Program-made: the position numbers and the translations under genes
The notes under the pieces: generated by a model
Told to the model about the DNA's origin: nothing
The model's input: only the letters and a program-made list of their open reading frames with translations
Databases searched by the model: none
Shown here: piece by piece, positions 44,898 to 52,924 of the stretch
Layout of the letters: each line of letters opens with the position of its first letter
Numbering within the stretch: the first letter of the stretch is position 1
NCBI RefSeq assembly: GCF_024505145.1
Contig: NZ_JANIAA010000010.1
Coordinates: 124,001-188,000, forward strand
DNA from: Streptomyces rugosispiralis
Lineage (GTDB): Bacteria > Actinomycetota > Actinomycetes > Streptomycetales > Streptomycetaceae
Length of the DNA stretch: 64,000 nt
Direction: 5' to 3'

Positions 44898-45932
44898 TCA
44901 CTTCTTCTCGAGCTGGTTGGCCCACAGCTTCTTGTCGTCGACGTTCTCCTTGGTGACCAGCGGCGCCGGGAGCTGGTCCTCCAGGCCGTTCTCGATCTTG
45001 ACGATCTTGGAGTCGTGGTCGGTCGGGCCGGGTTTGAACGTCTTGCCGTCCAGAGCGGCCTTGGCGTAGTTCAGGGCCCACTGGGCGTAGAGGTCGGCGG
45101 GCTGGGAGAGCGTGGCGTCGATCTTCCCGGAGCGGATCGCGTCCAGCTCCTCGGGTATCCCGTCGTTGGAGATGATCGTGATGTGCTTGGCCGAACCGGC
45201 GGGCTTGAGCAGCCGCTTCTGCTCCAGCAGGGCGAGCGTGGGCTGCAGGAAGGCGCCGCCCGCCTGCATGTAGATGCCGTTCACGTCCTTGTGCTGGGCC
45301 AGCAGGCTCTGCAGCTTGGCGGAGGCCACATCGCCCTTCCAGTCGGTGGGCAGCTCATGCACCTTGATGCCGGGGTACTTCTTCTTCATGCAGGAGGCGA
45401 ACGCCTGTGAGCGGTCCCGGCCGTTGATCGAGCTGAGGTCGCCCTGGAGCTCGGCGATCCGGCCCTTGCCGCCCAGCTTCTCGCCGAGGTACTCGCACGC
45501 CTTGGTGCCGTACGCCCGGTTGTCGGCGCGCACCACCATGTAGACCTTGCCGGAGTCGGGCCGGGTGTCCACGCTGACGACGGGGATCTTCTTCTCCTCC
45601 AGCTGCTCCAGGGTGGAGGAGATGGCCCCGGTGTCCTGGGGCGCCATGATGACCGCCTTGGCGCCCTGGTCGGTGAACGCCTGGACGTTGGCGACCAGCT
45701 TGCCGATGTCGTTCTGCGAGTTGGACAGCGGGAGCGCGGAGACCGTGCCCTTGTCGATGCCCTTCTCCAGGTACTGCTGGTAGGAGTTCCAGAAGTCGGT
45801 GTCCGTCCGCGGCATGTCGATGCCGACCTTGCCGCCGCCGGCGCCATTGCTCTCTCGGTTGCAGCCGGTGAGCGCTGCGACGGCCAGCAGCACGGCGCAG
45901 GCGGCGGTGCCGGTGGTGCGGAGTCTCGTCAT
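44898..45932 (-). CDS. Ribose-type sugar-binding lipoprotein
   Basis: 344 aa. Signal peptide with lipobox LTGC (Cys23, in AVAALTGCNRESNG). Peripla_BP_4 fold: KVGIDMPRTDTDFWNSYQQY, KAVIMAPQDTGAISSTL, NGIYMQAGGAFLQPTLAL. It delivers the sugar to the permease. The ATG at 45932 has only a weak ribosome site (GGACGG). A repeat-rich 168-bp gap separates it from the SDR gene. Confidence 0.92.
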   Translation of the reverse strand: MTRLRTTGTAACAVLLAVAALTGCNRESNGAGGGKVGIDMPRTDTDFWNSYQQYLEKGIDKGTVSALPLSNSQNDIGKLVANVQAFTDQGAKAVIMAPQDTGAISSTLEQLEEKKIPVVSVDTRPDSGKVYMVVRADNRAYGTKACEYLGEKLGGKGRIAELQGDLSSINGRDRSQAFASCMKKKYPGIKVHELPTDWKGDVASAKLQSLLAQHKDVNGIYMQAGGAFLQPTLALLEQKRLLKPAGSAKHITIISNDGIPEELDAIRSGKIDATLSQPADLYAQWALNYAKAALDGKTFKPGPTDHDSKIVKIENGLEDQLPAPLVTKENVDDKKLWANQLEKK

Positions 45933-46000
45933 CGAGTCCCGTCCTTGGTCGTTCCTGGGTCGAGTCGTGCAAGTGGTGCCGGCCTCGGGCGGAGGCGATT

Positions 46001-46103
46001 GTGCGGTTGTCTCAAGCGGTTGTCTCAAGCGGTTGTACGGCTGTCTCGAGCGGCCGGGCCGTTGTCTCGAGCGGCCGGGCCAGGAGGCCGGGCCGTTGTC
46101 TCA
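46001..46103 (-). repeat. Degenerate tandem repeat between SDR and binding-protein genes
   Basis: The block GTTGTCTC(A/G)AGCGG or close variants occurs about five times, at first with 13-bp spacing (46007-46033), then with longer GGCCGGGCC-containing spacers. It lies inside the fucose-type operon, in the untranslated RNA before the binding protein. Confidence 0.7.
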
Positions 46104-46877
46104 GGAGGAGGCGGGCCGCAGCCGCAGCCCCTGCATCCCTCCGTCGACGGCCAGCGCGGTGCCGGTGACGGCCGCGGCGGCGGGACTGGCCAGGTACGCG
46201 ACGGCGGCGGCCACCTCGTCGGCGGAGACCAGCCGTCCGGTGGGCTGCCGGGCCTCCAGGGCGGCGCGCTCGGCCGCCGGGTCGGGGGCCTGGTCCAGCA
46301 GCCGGCCGACCCACGGGGTGTCCACGGTGCCGGGGTTGACGCAGTTGACGCGCACCCCTTCGCGGATGTGGTCCGCCGCCATGGCGAGGGTCAGCGACAG
46401 CACCGCGCCCTTGCTCGCGCTGTAGGCGGCGCGCTGCGGCAGTCCGGCGGTGGCAGCGATCGAGCAGGTGTGGGTGATGGAGACGGCGCCGGGCCGGTCG
46501 GCCGCGGCGGCGCGCAAGTGGGGCAGCGCGGCCCGCGCGGTGCGGACCAGGCCCAGCACATTGATGTCCAGCAGCCGGTGCCACTCCTCGTCGGAGTTGT
46601 CCTCGACGCTGCCGATCGCGCCGATGCCCGCGTTGCCGACGACGGTGTGCAGCGCGCCGAACTCGGCGACGGCCGCGTCCACCGCGGTCCTGACCCCCTC
46701 GTCGGAGGTGACATCGGCCTCGAGTGGCAGCGTGCCGTCCGGGGCGCTCGACGGATCGCGGTCGAGCACGGCGACCCGCGCGCCCCGGTCGCGCAGCGTG
46801 GCGGCGATGGCGGCGCCGATGCCGGAGGCGCCGCCGGTGACGAGCGCGGCCAGCCCTTCGAAGTCGCCGGTGGTCAC
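46101..46877 (-). CDS. SDR-family dehydrogenase (2-keto-3-deoxy-L-fuconate dehydrogenase-like)
   Basis: 258 aa, classical SDR. NAD motif TGGASGIG near residues 15-22, NAGIG, catalytic Ser and the YSASK motif (AAYSASKGAVLSLTLA). In L-fucose pathways such an SDR oxidises 2-keto-3-deoxy-L-fuconate (inference from neighbours). The GTG at 46877 follows AGGAGG and overlaps the dehydratase stop (GTGA). It could instead be annotated as a generic 3-oxoacyl reductase-like SDR. Confidence 0.88.
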   Translation of the reverse strand: MTTGDFEGLAALVTGGASGIGAAIAATLRDRGARVAVLDRDPSSAPDGTLPLEADVTSDEGVRTAVDAAVAEFGALHTVVGNAGIGAIGSVEDNSDEEWHRLLDINVLGLVRTARAALPHLRAAAADRPGAVSITHTCSIAATAGLPQRAAYSASKGAVLSLTLAMAADHIREGVRVNCVNPGTVDTPWVGRLLDQAPDPAAERAALEARQPTGRLVSADEVAAAVAYLASPAAAAVTGTALAVDGGMQGLRLRPASS

Positions 46878-48277
46878 TGGTGGTCCTCCTGGGGCTGTGC
46901 GGGTGCGGACGGTGCTGGTACGGGCTGAGCCGGTGCGGACGGTGCCGTTCCGGGCCGTGCGAGGCGGGTCCGCCATTCGGGCCCGTCCGGATAGCGGTAG
47001 GCGGCGATCGACTCTGGGTACATACGGGCGGAGAAGCCCGGCGCGGTCGGTGCCCGGTAGCGGCCCGACTCGACGACCACGGGATCGGCGAAGTGCTCGT
47101 GGAGGTGGTCGACATACTCGATGACCCGGTCCTCCCAGCTGCCCGACACGGCCACGTAGTCGAACATGGCCAGGTGCTGGACGAGTTCGCACAGCCCGAC
47201 GCCGCCCGCGTGCGGGCACACCGGAAGTCCGTACTTGGCGGCGAGCAGCAGGATCGTGAGGTTCTCGTTGACCCCGGCGACCCGTGCCGCGTCGATCTGG
47301 ACGAAGTCCACCGCCTCGGCCTGGAGCAGTTGCTTGAAGACCACGCGGTTGGCGACATGCTCGCCGGTGGCGACCTTGACCGGCTGTCCGGCGCGGATGG
47401 CGGCGTGGGCGAGGATGTCGTCCGGGCTGGTGGGCTCCTCGATCCAGTGCGGGTCGTACGGTGCCAGGGCGCTCATCCAGCGCACCGCCTCCGCCACGTC
47501 CCAGCGCTGGTTCGCGTCCACGGCGATGCGCACGTCCGGGCCGACGGCCTCGCGGGCGAGCCGCATCCGTCTGAGGTCCTCGTCCAGTTCGGCCCCGACC
47601 TTGAGCTTGATCTGGCCGAAGCCGTCGGCGACGGCCTCCTGCGCCAGCTTGATCATTTTCTCGTCGGAGTAGCCGAGCCAGCCGGGCGAGGTGGTGTAGG
47701 CGGGGTAGCCCCGCTCGCGCAGCCGCGCGGCGCGCTCGGCGCGGCCGGGCTCGGCGGCGCGCAGGATGGCGAGCGCCTCCTCCGGGGTGAGCGCGTCGCT
47801 GAGGTAGCGGAAGTCGACCAGCTCGACCAGCTCCTCGGGCGACATCTCGGCGAGGAACTGCCACAGGGGCTTTCCGGCCTGCCGGGCGGCGAAGTCCCAG
47901 GCGGCGTTGACCACCGCGCCCGCGGCCATGTGCATGACGCCCTTCTCGGGCCCGAGCCAGCGCAGCTGGGAGTCATGGGTCAGCTCACGGTGCAGGGCCG
48001 CGAGATCGGCGGCCGTGAGCGGCGCCGGGCGGCCCACCACATGGAGGCGCAGGGAGCGGATGGCGGCCGCGGTGACATCGTTGCCGCGGCCGATGGTGAA
48101 GACGAAGCCGTGTCCCTCGGCGGCCGCCGCCCCCTCCCCCGCGTCCGTGCGCAGCACGACGTAGGCGGCGGAGTAGTCGGGGTCCGGATTCATGGCGTCC
48201 GAGCCGTCGAGCTGCTCCGAGGTGGGAAACCGGATGTCATGGACCTCGAGCTCGGTGACGGATGGACGCTTACTCAA
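46874..48277 (-). CDS. L-fuconate dehydratase-like enolase-superfamily enzyme
   Basis: 467 aa, full length for the fuconate dehydratase group. The N-terminus SVTELEVHDIRFPTSEQLDG matches the family. Catalytic features: K-L-K in QIKLKVGAELDED, metal Asp in AVDANQRWDV, and the His in CPHAGGVGLCELVQHL. It dehydrates L-fuconate (or a close acid) to the 2-keto-3-deoxy acid. The TTG at 48277 is preferred: GGGAG precedes it and it keeps the family N-terminus, whereas the ATG at 48313 lies inside the putative operator. First gene of the operon. Confidence 0.9.
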   Translation of the reverse strand: MSKRPSVTELEVHDIRFPTSEQLDGSDAMNPDPDYSAAYVVLRTDAGEGAAAAEGHGFVFTIGRGNDVTAAAIRSLRLHVVGRPAPLTAADLAALHRELTHDSQLRWLGPEKGVMHMAAGAVVNAAWDFAARQAGKPLWQFLAEMSPEELVELVDFRYLSDALTPEEALAILRAAEPGRAERAARLRERGYPAYTTSPGWLGYSDEKMIKLAQEAVADGFGQIKLKVGAELDEDLRRMRLAREAVGPDVRIAVDANQRWDVAEAVRWMSALAPYDPHWIEEPTSPDDILAHAAIRAGQPVKVATGEHVANRVVFKQLLQAEAVDFVQIDAARVAGVNENLTILLLAAKYGLPVCPHAGGVGLCELVQHLAMFDYVAVSGSWEDRVIEYVDHLHEHFADPVVVESGRYRAPTAPGFSARMYPESIAAYRYPDGPEWRTRLARPGTAPSAPAQPVPAPSAPAQPQEDHQ

Positions 48278-48309
48278 TGGGGGCTCCCTGAAACGATGCG
48301 CGAGAGTGA

Positions 48310-48338
48310 ACATCGGACCTTTCGCGATGATCCGATGT
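48310..48338 (-). promoter_or_regulatory. Candidate FadR-family operator and promoter of the fucose-type operon
   Basis: ACATCGGA (48310-48317) and TCCGATGT (48331-48338) form a perfect 8-bp inverted repeat with a 13-bp gap. On the minus strand TATACA (48341-48336) is a good -10 box, with TGGACG about 18 bp upstream as -35. The half-site equals the core at 39405-39415 before the FadR-type gene. Confidence 0.68.
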
Positions 48339-48531
48339 ATAGCGCTGCCCTAGGGGTTTCGTCCAGAGGTGCGTCCGAACTTTCGAAGGACAGATCGGAT
48401 GAATCTCTTAGTACTCCTGGACGGGGGCTGCGGCCGGGGCCCCGGAAAGCCGTAGGCTTGGGTGGCACGCATTGGGAAACTGCAGCTGGAGGCGGCACCA
48501 TCCGTCCGCCCCGGTCGGAAGGAGGCGCTGG

Positions 48532-49767
48532 GTGATCGAGCTTGAGGGGGTTCCCGAGCTGATCGACCCGGTCATGATCTGTGCCTTCGAGGGCTGGAAC
48601 GACGCCGGAGACGCCGCCTCGACCGCGGTCGGGCACCTGGACCGGGAGTGGAAGGGCGAGGTCTTCGCCTCGCTCGACGCGGAGGACTACTACGACTTCC
48701 AGGTGAACCGCCCCACCGTGGCCCTGGAGGGCGGGGTACGCAAGATCACTTGGCCGACCACCCGGCTCTCGGTGGTCCGGGCGGACACCGGGGAGAAGTC
48801 CCGGGACCTGGTGCTGGTGCGCGGTATCGAGCCGAGCATGCGCTGGCGGTCGTTCTGCAACGAGATCCTCGGGTACGCCCATGAGTTGGGCGTGGAGATG
48901 GTCGTCATCCTCGGCGCGCTGCTCGGCGACACCCCGCACACCCGGCCGGTGCCGGTCAGCGGGGTCACCTCCGACCCGGACCTGGCCCGCAGCCTCGATC
49001 TGGAGGAGACCCGCTACGAGGGCCCCACCGGGATCGTCGGGGTCCTCCAGGAGGCGTGCGCCCATGCCGGGGTCCCGGCGGTCAGCCTGTGGGCGGCCGT
49101 GCCACACTACGTCTCCCAGCCGCCGAACCCGAAGGCCACCCTGGCGCTGCTCAACCGCCTCGAGGACCTCATCGCGGTGCGCATCCCCCTCGGCGAGCTG
49201 ACCGAGGACTCGCGGGCCTGGCAACTGGGCGTGGACCAGCTGGCCGCCGAGGACAGCGAGGTCGCCGAGTACGTCCAGTCGCTGGAGGAGGCGCGGGACA
49301 CCGCCGAACTGCCCGAGGCGTCCGGCGAGGCCATCGCCCGCGAGTTCGAGCGCTATCTGCGGCGGCGCGACGGCCAGCCCGGCCCCGCCGGCGGCCACGC
49401 GACCGAGAGCGGCGGTCTGGCGGAGGGCCGGGAGGGCGGCACCGGAGGCCCGGGCGCCCCCTATCTGCGCGAGCCCTCCACCGGCCACGGACGGCCGCGC
49501 AAGCCGTCGCCCAAGGACGAGATGGCCCGGGAGGACGACGCCGAGGACACCGGCGGCGACGGGGACGAGGCCAAGGACGCGGACGACACCATGGACGCCG
49601 ACAGCGCCAAGGAGGCGGACGACACCAAGGGGGCGGACGACGACCGGGGCTCCGAGGGCCGGGACTCCGAGGGGCGGGACTCCGAGGGGCGGGACGCCTC
49701 CCGCCGCGACGAGGACCGCACGGACCGAGGTGACAACGGGGACGAGGGGCCCGGCGCCGACCGGTAA
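48532..49767 (+). CDS. parJ: PAC2-family protein (ParJ-like)
   Basis: 411 aa. Residues about 1-285 are the PAC2 domain (IELEGVPELIDPVMICAFEG, WNDAGDAASTA, VILGALLGDTPHTRPVPVSG, SLWAAVPHYVSQPPNPKATL). Residues about 286-411 form a disordered Gly/Asp/Glu/Arg-rich tail with DSEGR repeats. From memory, the mshC-linked PAC2 protein of S. coelicolor (SCO1662) is ParJ, which affects ParA assembly during sporulation; that assignment here rests on synteny. The fold is related to proteasome assembly chaperones, so a link to the nearby proteasome locus is also conceivable. The GTG at 48532 follows GGAAGGAGG. Confidence 0.8.
   Translation: MIELEGVPELIDPVMICAFEGWNDAGDAASTAVGHLDREWKGEVFASLDAEDYYDFQVNRPTVALEGGVRKITWPTTRLSVVRADTGEKSRDLVLVRGIEPSMRWRSFCNEILGYAHELGVEMVVILGALLGDTPHTRPVPVSGVTSDPDLARSLDLEETRYEGPTGIVGVLQEACAHAGVPAVSLWAAVPHYVSQPPNPKATLALLNRLEDLIAVRIPLGELTEDSRAWQLGVDQLAAEDSEVAEYVQSLEEARDTAELPEASGEAIAREFERYLRRRDGQPGPAGGHATESGGLAEGREGGTGGPGAPYLREPSTGHGRPRKPSPKDEMAREDDAEDTGGDGDEAKDADDTMDADSAKEADDTKGADDDRGSEGRDSEGRDSEGRDASRRDEDRTDRGDNGDEGPGADR
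49640..49700 (+). repeat. 18-bp repeats in the PAC2 gene tail
   Basis: About three units of GGCCGGGACTCCGAG type (49655-49695) encode DSEGR repeats. Confidence 0.65.
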
Positions 49768-49796
49768 CCACGACCGCCGCACACGGCGCACGACGC

Positions 49797-49860
49797 CGCA
49801 CCACGCGCGCCACGCCACGCACGCGACGCACGCCACGCGCGCCACGCACGCCTCGCACAC
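49797..49860. repeat. CRCGCC/ACGCACGC simple repeat downstream of PAC2 gene
   Basis: A run of CACGC, GCGCC and ACGCA units, with ACGCACGC and CGCCACGC repeated, lies between the PAC2 stop and the terminator. No coding potential. Confidence 0.6.
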
Positions 49861-49879
49861 CCCGTACGAGACAGCGAGA

Positions 49880-49910
49880 AGCCCGCGCCGGGAGGACCCC
49901 GGCGCGGGCT
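49880..49910. terminator. Bidirectional terminator between PAC2 gene and mshC
   Basis: Perfect 13-bp inverted repeat AGCCCGCGCCGGG / CCCGGCGCGGGCT with a 5-nt loop, between convergent genes. Confidence 0.85.
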
Positions 49911-49949
49911 CACGTGTTCACCGTCGCGGCGCGGCGCCCCGACGCCGCG

Positions 49950-51179
49950 TCAGAGGGCCACGCCCAGCAGCGCGTCCACGGCGCGCGAGACCAGACCGGG
50001 CGCCCCCTCGTCCGTACCGCCGGTGGCCGACTGCGCGGCGGCCCAGCGGTCGACGGCCGCCAGGGCGGCCGGGGAGTCCAGGTCGTCCGCGAGCGCCTTA
50101 CGGATCTCCTCCACCAGCGCGTCCGCCGAGGGCCCGTCCGGCCGTGAGACGGCCGCGCGCCAGCGGCCGAGGCGCTCCTCGGCCTCCCGCAGCAGCCCGT
50201 CCGTCCACTCCCAGTCAGAGCGGTAGTGGCGGGCCAGCAGCGCGAGCCTTATGGCCGCCGGGTCGACGCCGTCGCGGCGCAGCGCCGAGACGAAGACCAG
50301 GTTCCCCTTGGACTTGGACATCTTCTCGCCGTCCAGGGCCACCATTCCGGCGTGCACGTACGTCTTGGCGAACGGCCGCTCACCGGTGAGGACCTGGGCG
50401 TGCGAGGCGCCCATCTCATGGTGCGGGAAGGCGAGATCGGATCCGCCGCCCTGCACGTCGAAGCCCATGCCGAGGTGGTCCAGGGCGATGGCCACGCATT
50501 CGATGTGCCAGCCGGGGCGGCCGCGGCCGAGCGATCCGCCGTCCCAACTCGGCTCGCCGTCGCGGGCGGCCATCCACAGCATCGGGTCGAGGGGGTTCTT
50601 CTTGCCCGGACGCTCCGGGTCGCCGCCGCGCTCGGCGGACAGCAGCCGCATGGCCTCGGCGTCGAGTCCGCTGACCGAGCCGAAGGAGGGGTCGGACTCC
50701 ACCGAGAAGTAGATGTCGCCTTCGAGTTCATAGGCGGCGCCCAGGTCGCGCAGCCGCTCCACGAGCGGCACGATCCCCGGTATCGACTCGACGGCGCCGA
50801 TGTAGTGCCGCGGGGGCAGCATCCGCAGGGCCGTCATGTCCTCGCGGAAGAGGGTGGTCTCGCGCTCGGCCAGGTCGGTCCAGTCGTCGCCGTTCTCCCG
50901 CGCCCGCTCCAGCAGGGGATCGTCGACATCCGTGACGTTCTGGACGTAGTGCACCTGGCGCTTGGTGTCGAGCCATACGCGCTGAACGAGGTCGAACGCG
51001 TTGTAGGTCGCCGCATGACCCATATGGGTCGCGTCGTACGGGGTGATCCCGCAGACGTAGATGCGTGCGACGGGACCGGGGGTCAGGGTGATCCGTCCCC
51101 CGGTCGCGGTGTCGTGAATGCTCAGGTCGCGGCCACTGCCGGGCAGGGCGGGAACCTCAGAAGCGGGCCAGGCATACAT
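49950..51179 (-). CDS. mshC: Mycothiol cysteine ligase MshC
   Basis: 409 aa, related to cysteinyl-tRNA synthetase but shorter. It joins cysteine to GlcN-Ins in mycothiol synthesis using ATP. YVCGITPYDATHMGHA holds the zinc Cys and the HIGH-like motif, and EKMSKSKGN is the KMSKS loop; CysRS-specific C-terminal domains are absent. The ATG at 51179 gives the normal length. There is no ribosome site, but TACGCT ends 6 nt upstream, so the mRNA is probably leaderless. Confidence 0.96.
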   Translation of the reverse strand: MYAWPASEVPALPGSGRDLSIHDTATGGRITLTPGPVARIYVCGITPYDATHMGHAATYNAFDLVQRVWLDTKRQVHYVQNVTDVDDPLLERARENGDDWTDLAERETTLFREDMTALRMLPPRHYIGAVESIPGIVPLVERLRDLGAAYELEGDIYFSVESDPSFGSVSGLDAEAMRLLSAERGGDPERPGKKNPLDPMLWMAARDGEPSWDGGSLGRGRPGWHIECVAIALDHLGMGFDVQGGGSDLAFPHHEMGASHAQVLTGERPFAKTYVHAGMVALDGEKMSKSKGNLVFVSALRRDGVDPAAIRLALLARHYRSDWEWTDGLLREAEERLGRWRAAVSRPDGPSADALVEEIRKALADDLDSPAALAAVDRWAAAQSATGGTDEGAPGLVSRAVDALLGVAL

Positions 51180-51185
51180 GCAATG

Positions 51186-51191
51186 AGCGTA
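51186..51191 (-). promoter_or_regulatory. Candidate leaderless -10 box for mshC
   Basis: TACGCT on the minus strand, 6 nt before the mshC ATG; no Shine-Dalgarno sequence. Confidence 0.5.
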
Positions 51192-51377
51192 ACCGGATGC
51201 AGCGTCCGTATACGAACCGGACCAGTGGTGTTGGCCGGATGGGCGGTCTTGCGCGGACGCCCGCGAGCTGCTTGAGCTCACGGGCGTCCGCGTTCCGGGG
51301 ACTCCGGGCGGGGCGCGGCGGGCCCCCGCCCGGCCCCGGAACGGACGGCCGTAAGGAGCCGCAGCGGGCCCCTCCGC

Positions 51378-52247
51378 TCAGACCGGCGGCCAGGGGATGG
51401 CGGGCCACTGGCCGCTGGGCTCGGGGTGGGTCCCGGTCCGCAACAGCGCGGCGACACGGGCCCGCAGGGCCTCGACCTCGGCCCCGGTGATCAGCTCCGC
51501 CAGCCGGGCGCTCAGCGGGCCGCCGTCGGCCAGCTCGCCCGCCAGCCGGCGCAGCACCTCCAGCACATCGTCCGGCAGCGGCTCCCCGGCCCAGCCCCAC
51601 AGCAGGGTGCGCAGCTTGTCGTCGGCGTTGAAGGTCACTCCGTGATCAATCGCATAGAGCCGGCCACCGGCCGCGGGCAGCAGATGGCCGCCCTTGCGGT
51701 CACCGTTGTTGATCACCGCGTCGAGCACGGCCAGCCGGCGCAGCCGTACGTCGTCGGCGTGGACCAGCAGCGCCGTACGGCCCTCGCCCACCTCGGCGTA
51801 GCCCACCGCCTTCCAGCCGGGGCCCGGTTCATCGCCGTCGACGAGCGCGAGCAGCTCCGCTCCCCCGGTCTCCTCCGAGCCGTCGCCGTCCGGCTCGCCG
51901 TCGGCCGTCTCGACCTCCACCCAGAGCTGGCACATCCCCTGCCCGTACGGCCCGTCGCGCAGCACCGTGGGCGGCACCAGGCCCCAGCCGGTGGCCTCGG
52001 AGATCTCGTACGCCGCGACCTCGCGCTGGGCGAGGGTGCCGTCCGGGAAGTCCCACAGCGGCCGCTCCCCGGCCACCGGCTTGTAGACGCAAGGGGCGCT
52101 GTGGCCCTCGTACTCGACCGTGCAGTACAGCACCGCGTTGGACGCCTCCCGGACCCGGCCGCGGACCGTCAGCTCACCGAGAGCCAGCAGCTCGGCCGCG
52201 GCCGGGGGCGTCAGGCTCCGCGGCGGTATCCGTTCTGGCGCGGACAT
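51378..52247 (-). CDS. SCO1664-family protein, PI3/4-kinase-like fold
   Basis: 289 aa. I recognise it as the conserved actinobacterial SCO1664 family. NAVLYCTVEYEGHSAPCVYK supplies a nucleotide-loop-like strand and lysine. AVINNGDRKGGHLLPAAGGR followed by LYAIDHGVTF looks like the catalytic (D-R...) and metal (IDHG) motifs of PI3/4-kinase or HipA-like folds. No activity is known to me. The ATG at 52247 follows GGAGGG, and the gene overlaps the DUF3090 gene by 37 bp. The cluster mshC - this gene - DUF3090 - phosphatase is conserved in mycothiol-making actinobacteria (from memory). Confidence 0.85.
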   Translation of the reverse strand: MSAPERIPPRSLTPPAAAELLALGELTVRGRVREASNAVLYCTVEYEGHSAPCVYKPVAGERPLWDFPDGTLAQREVAAYEISEATGWGLVPPTVLRDGPYGQGMCQLWVEVETADGEPDGDGSEETGGAELLALVDGDEPGPGWKAVGYAEVGEGRTALLVHADDVRLRRLAVLDAVINNGDRKGGHLLPAAGGRLYAIDHGVTFNADDKLRTLLWGWAGEPLPDDVLEVLRRLAGELADGGPLSARLAELITGAEVEALRARVAALLRTGTHPEPSGQWPAIPWPPV

Positions 52248-52801
52248 ACGTGTCCCTCCGGGTCGAGCGGCAGACTGCACAGCGGGCAGGGCGGCCGGCC
52301 GGCGTTGACGACCTCCAGGGCGCGCTTGGCGAACGCACGCGCCTGCGTCCCGGTGAGCCGCACCCGCAGCATGGGCGGGCCGTTCACATCGTCCTGGAGC
52401 AGCCGCTCCTCGGCCTCGGCCAGGTCCTCCTCGGACTCGGCCTCCAGCTCGACCAGCGCCTGCGCCTCGACGATCATCCGCTGCTCCTCGCCGTCCCAGG
52501 CGAGTGCCATGGTGCCGACCCGGAACTCCTCCTCCACGGGGACTTCCAGCGGCCCGGTGTCGCTGAGTTCGCTCGGTGCGACGGCGGGGACCGGGGCGTT
52601 TCCGCCGGTGCGCCGCACCACCTCGTCCAGCAGCTCGTCTATCCGCTCGGCCAACGCGGCGACCTGCGTCTTCTCCAGCGCGACACTGGTGGTCCGGCTA
52701 CCGGCGGACGCCTGCAGGAAAAAGGTACGGCGACCAGGCAGCCCGACCGTACCGGCGACGAAACGGTCCGGCGGGTCATAGAGGAACACCTGACGGGACA
52801 A
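52211..52801 (-). CDS. DUF3090 family protein
   Basis: 196 aa. It begins MSRQVFLYDPPDRFVAGTVG and continues RRTFFLQASAGSRTTSVALE, typical of DUF3090. The C-terminus has a possible zinc finger: CPLCSLPLDPEGHVCPRQNG (C-x2-C...H-x-C). It overlaps the downstream kinase-like gene by 37 bp, so translation is coupled. Function unknown. It would be a partner of the kinase-like protein or of the upstream phosphatase. Confidence 0.88.
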   Translation of the reverse strand: MSRQVFLYDPPDRFVAGTVGLPGRRTFFLQASAGSRTTSVALEKTQVAALAERIDELLDEVVRRTGGNAPVPAVAPSELSDTGPLEVPVEEEFRVGTMALAWDGEEQRMIVEAQALVELEAESEEDLAEAEERLLQDDVNGPPMLRVRLTGTQARAFAKRALEVVNAGRPPCPLCSLPLDPEGHVCPRQNGYRRGA

Positions 52802-52924
52802 CGTCCTGCTCCATTTGGTTCGACTGCTCGGCTGACTGACTGCTGACCGCTGGGTGTCACGACCGCCCGGTCACGGCTGTCACGGCGCCCTCGCACCGCG
52901 GCACCACCCTACTGCGCACGGCGA

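Noticed and set aside
48391..48402. Third FadR-type operator (GATCGGATGAAT)
   Set aside because: Only ATCGGATG matches. It lacks the inverted half and sits upstream of the PAC2 gene, so chance is a fair explanation.
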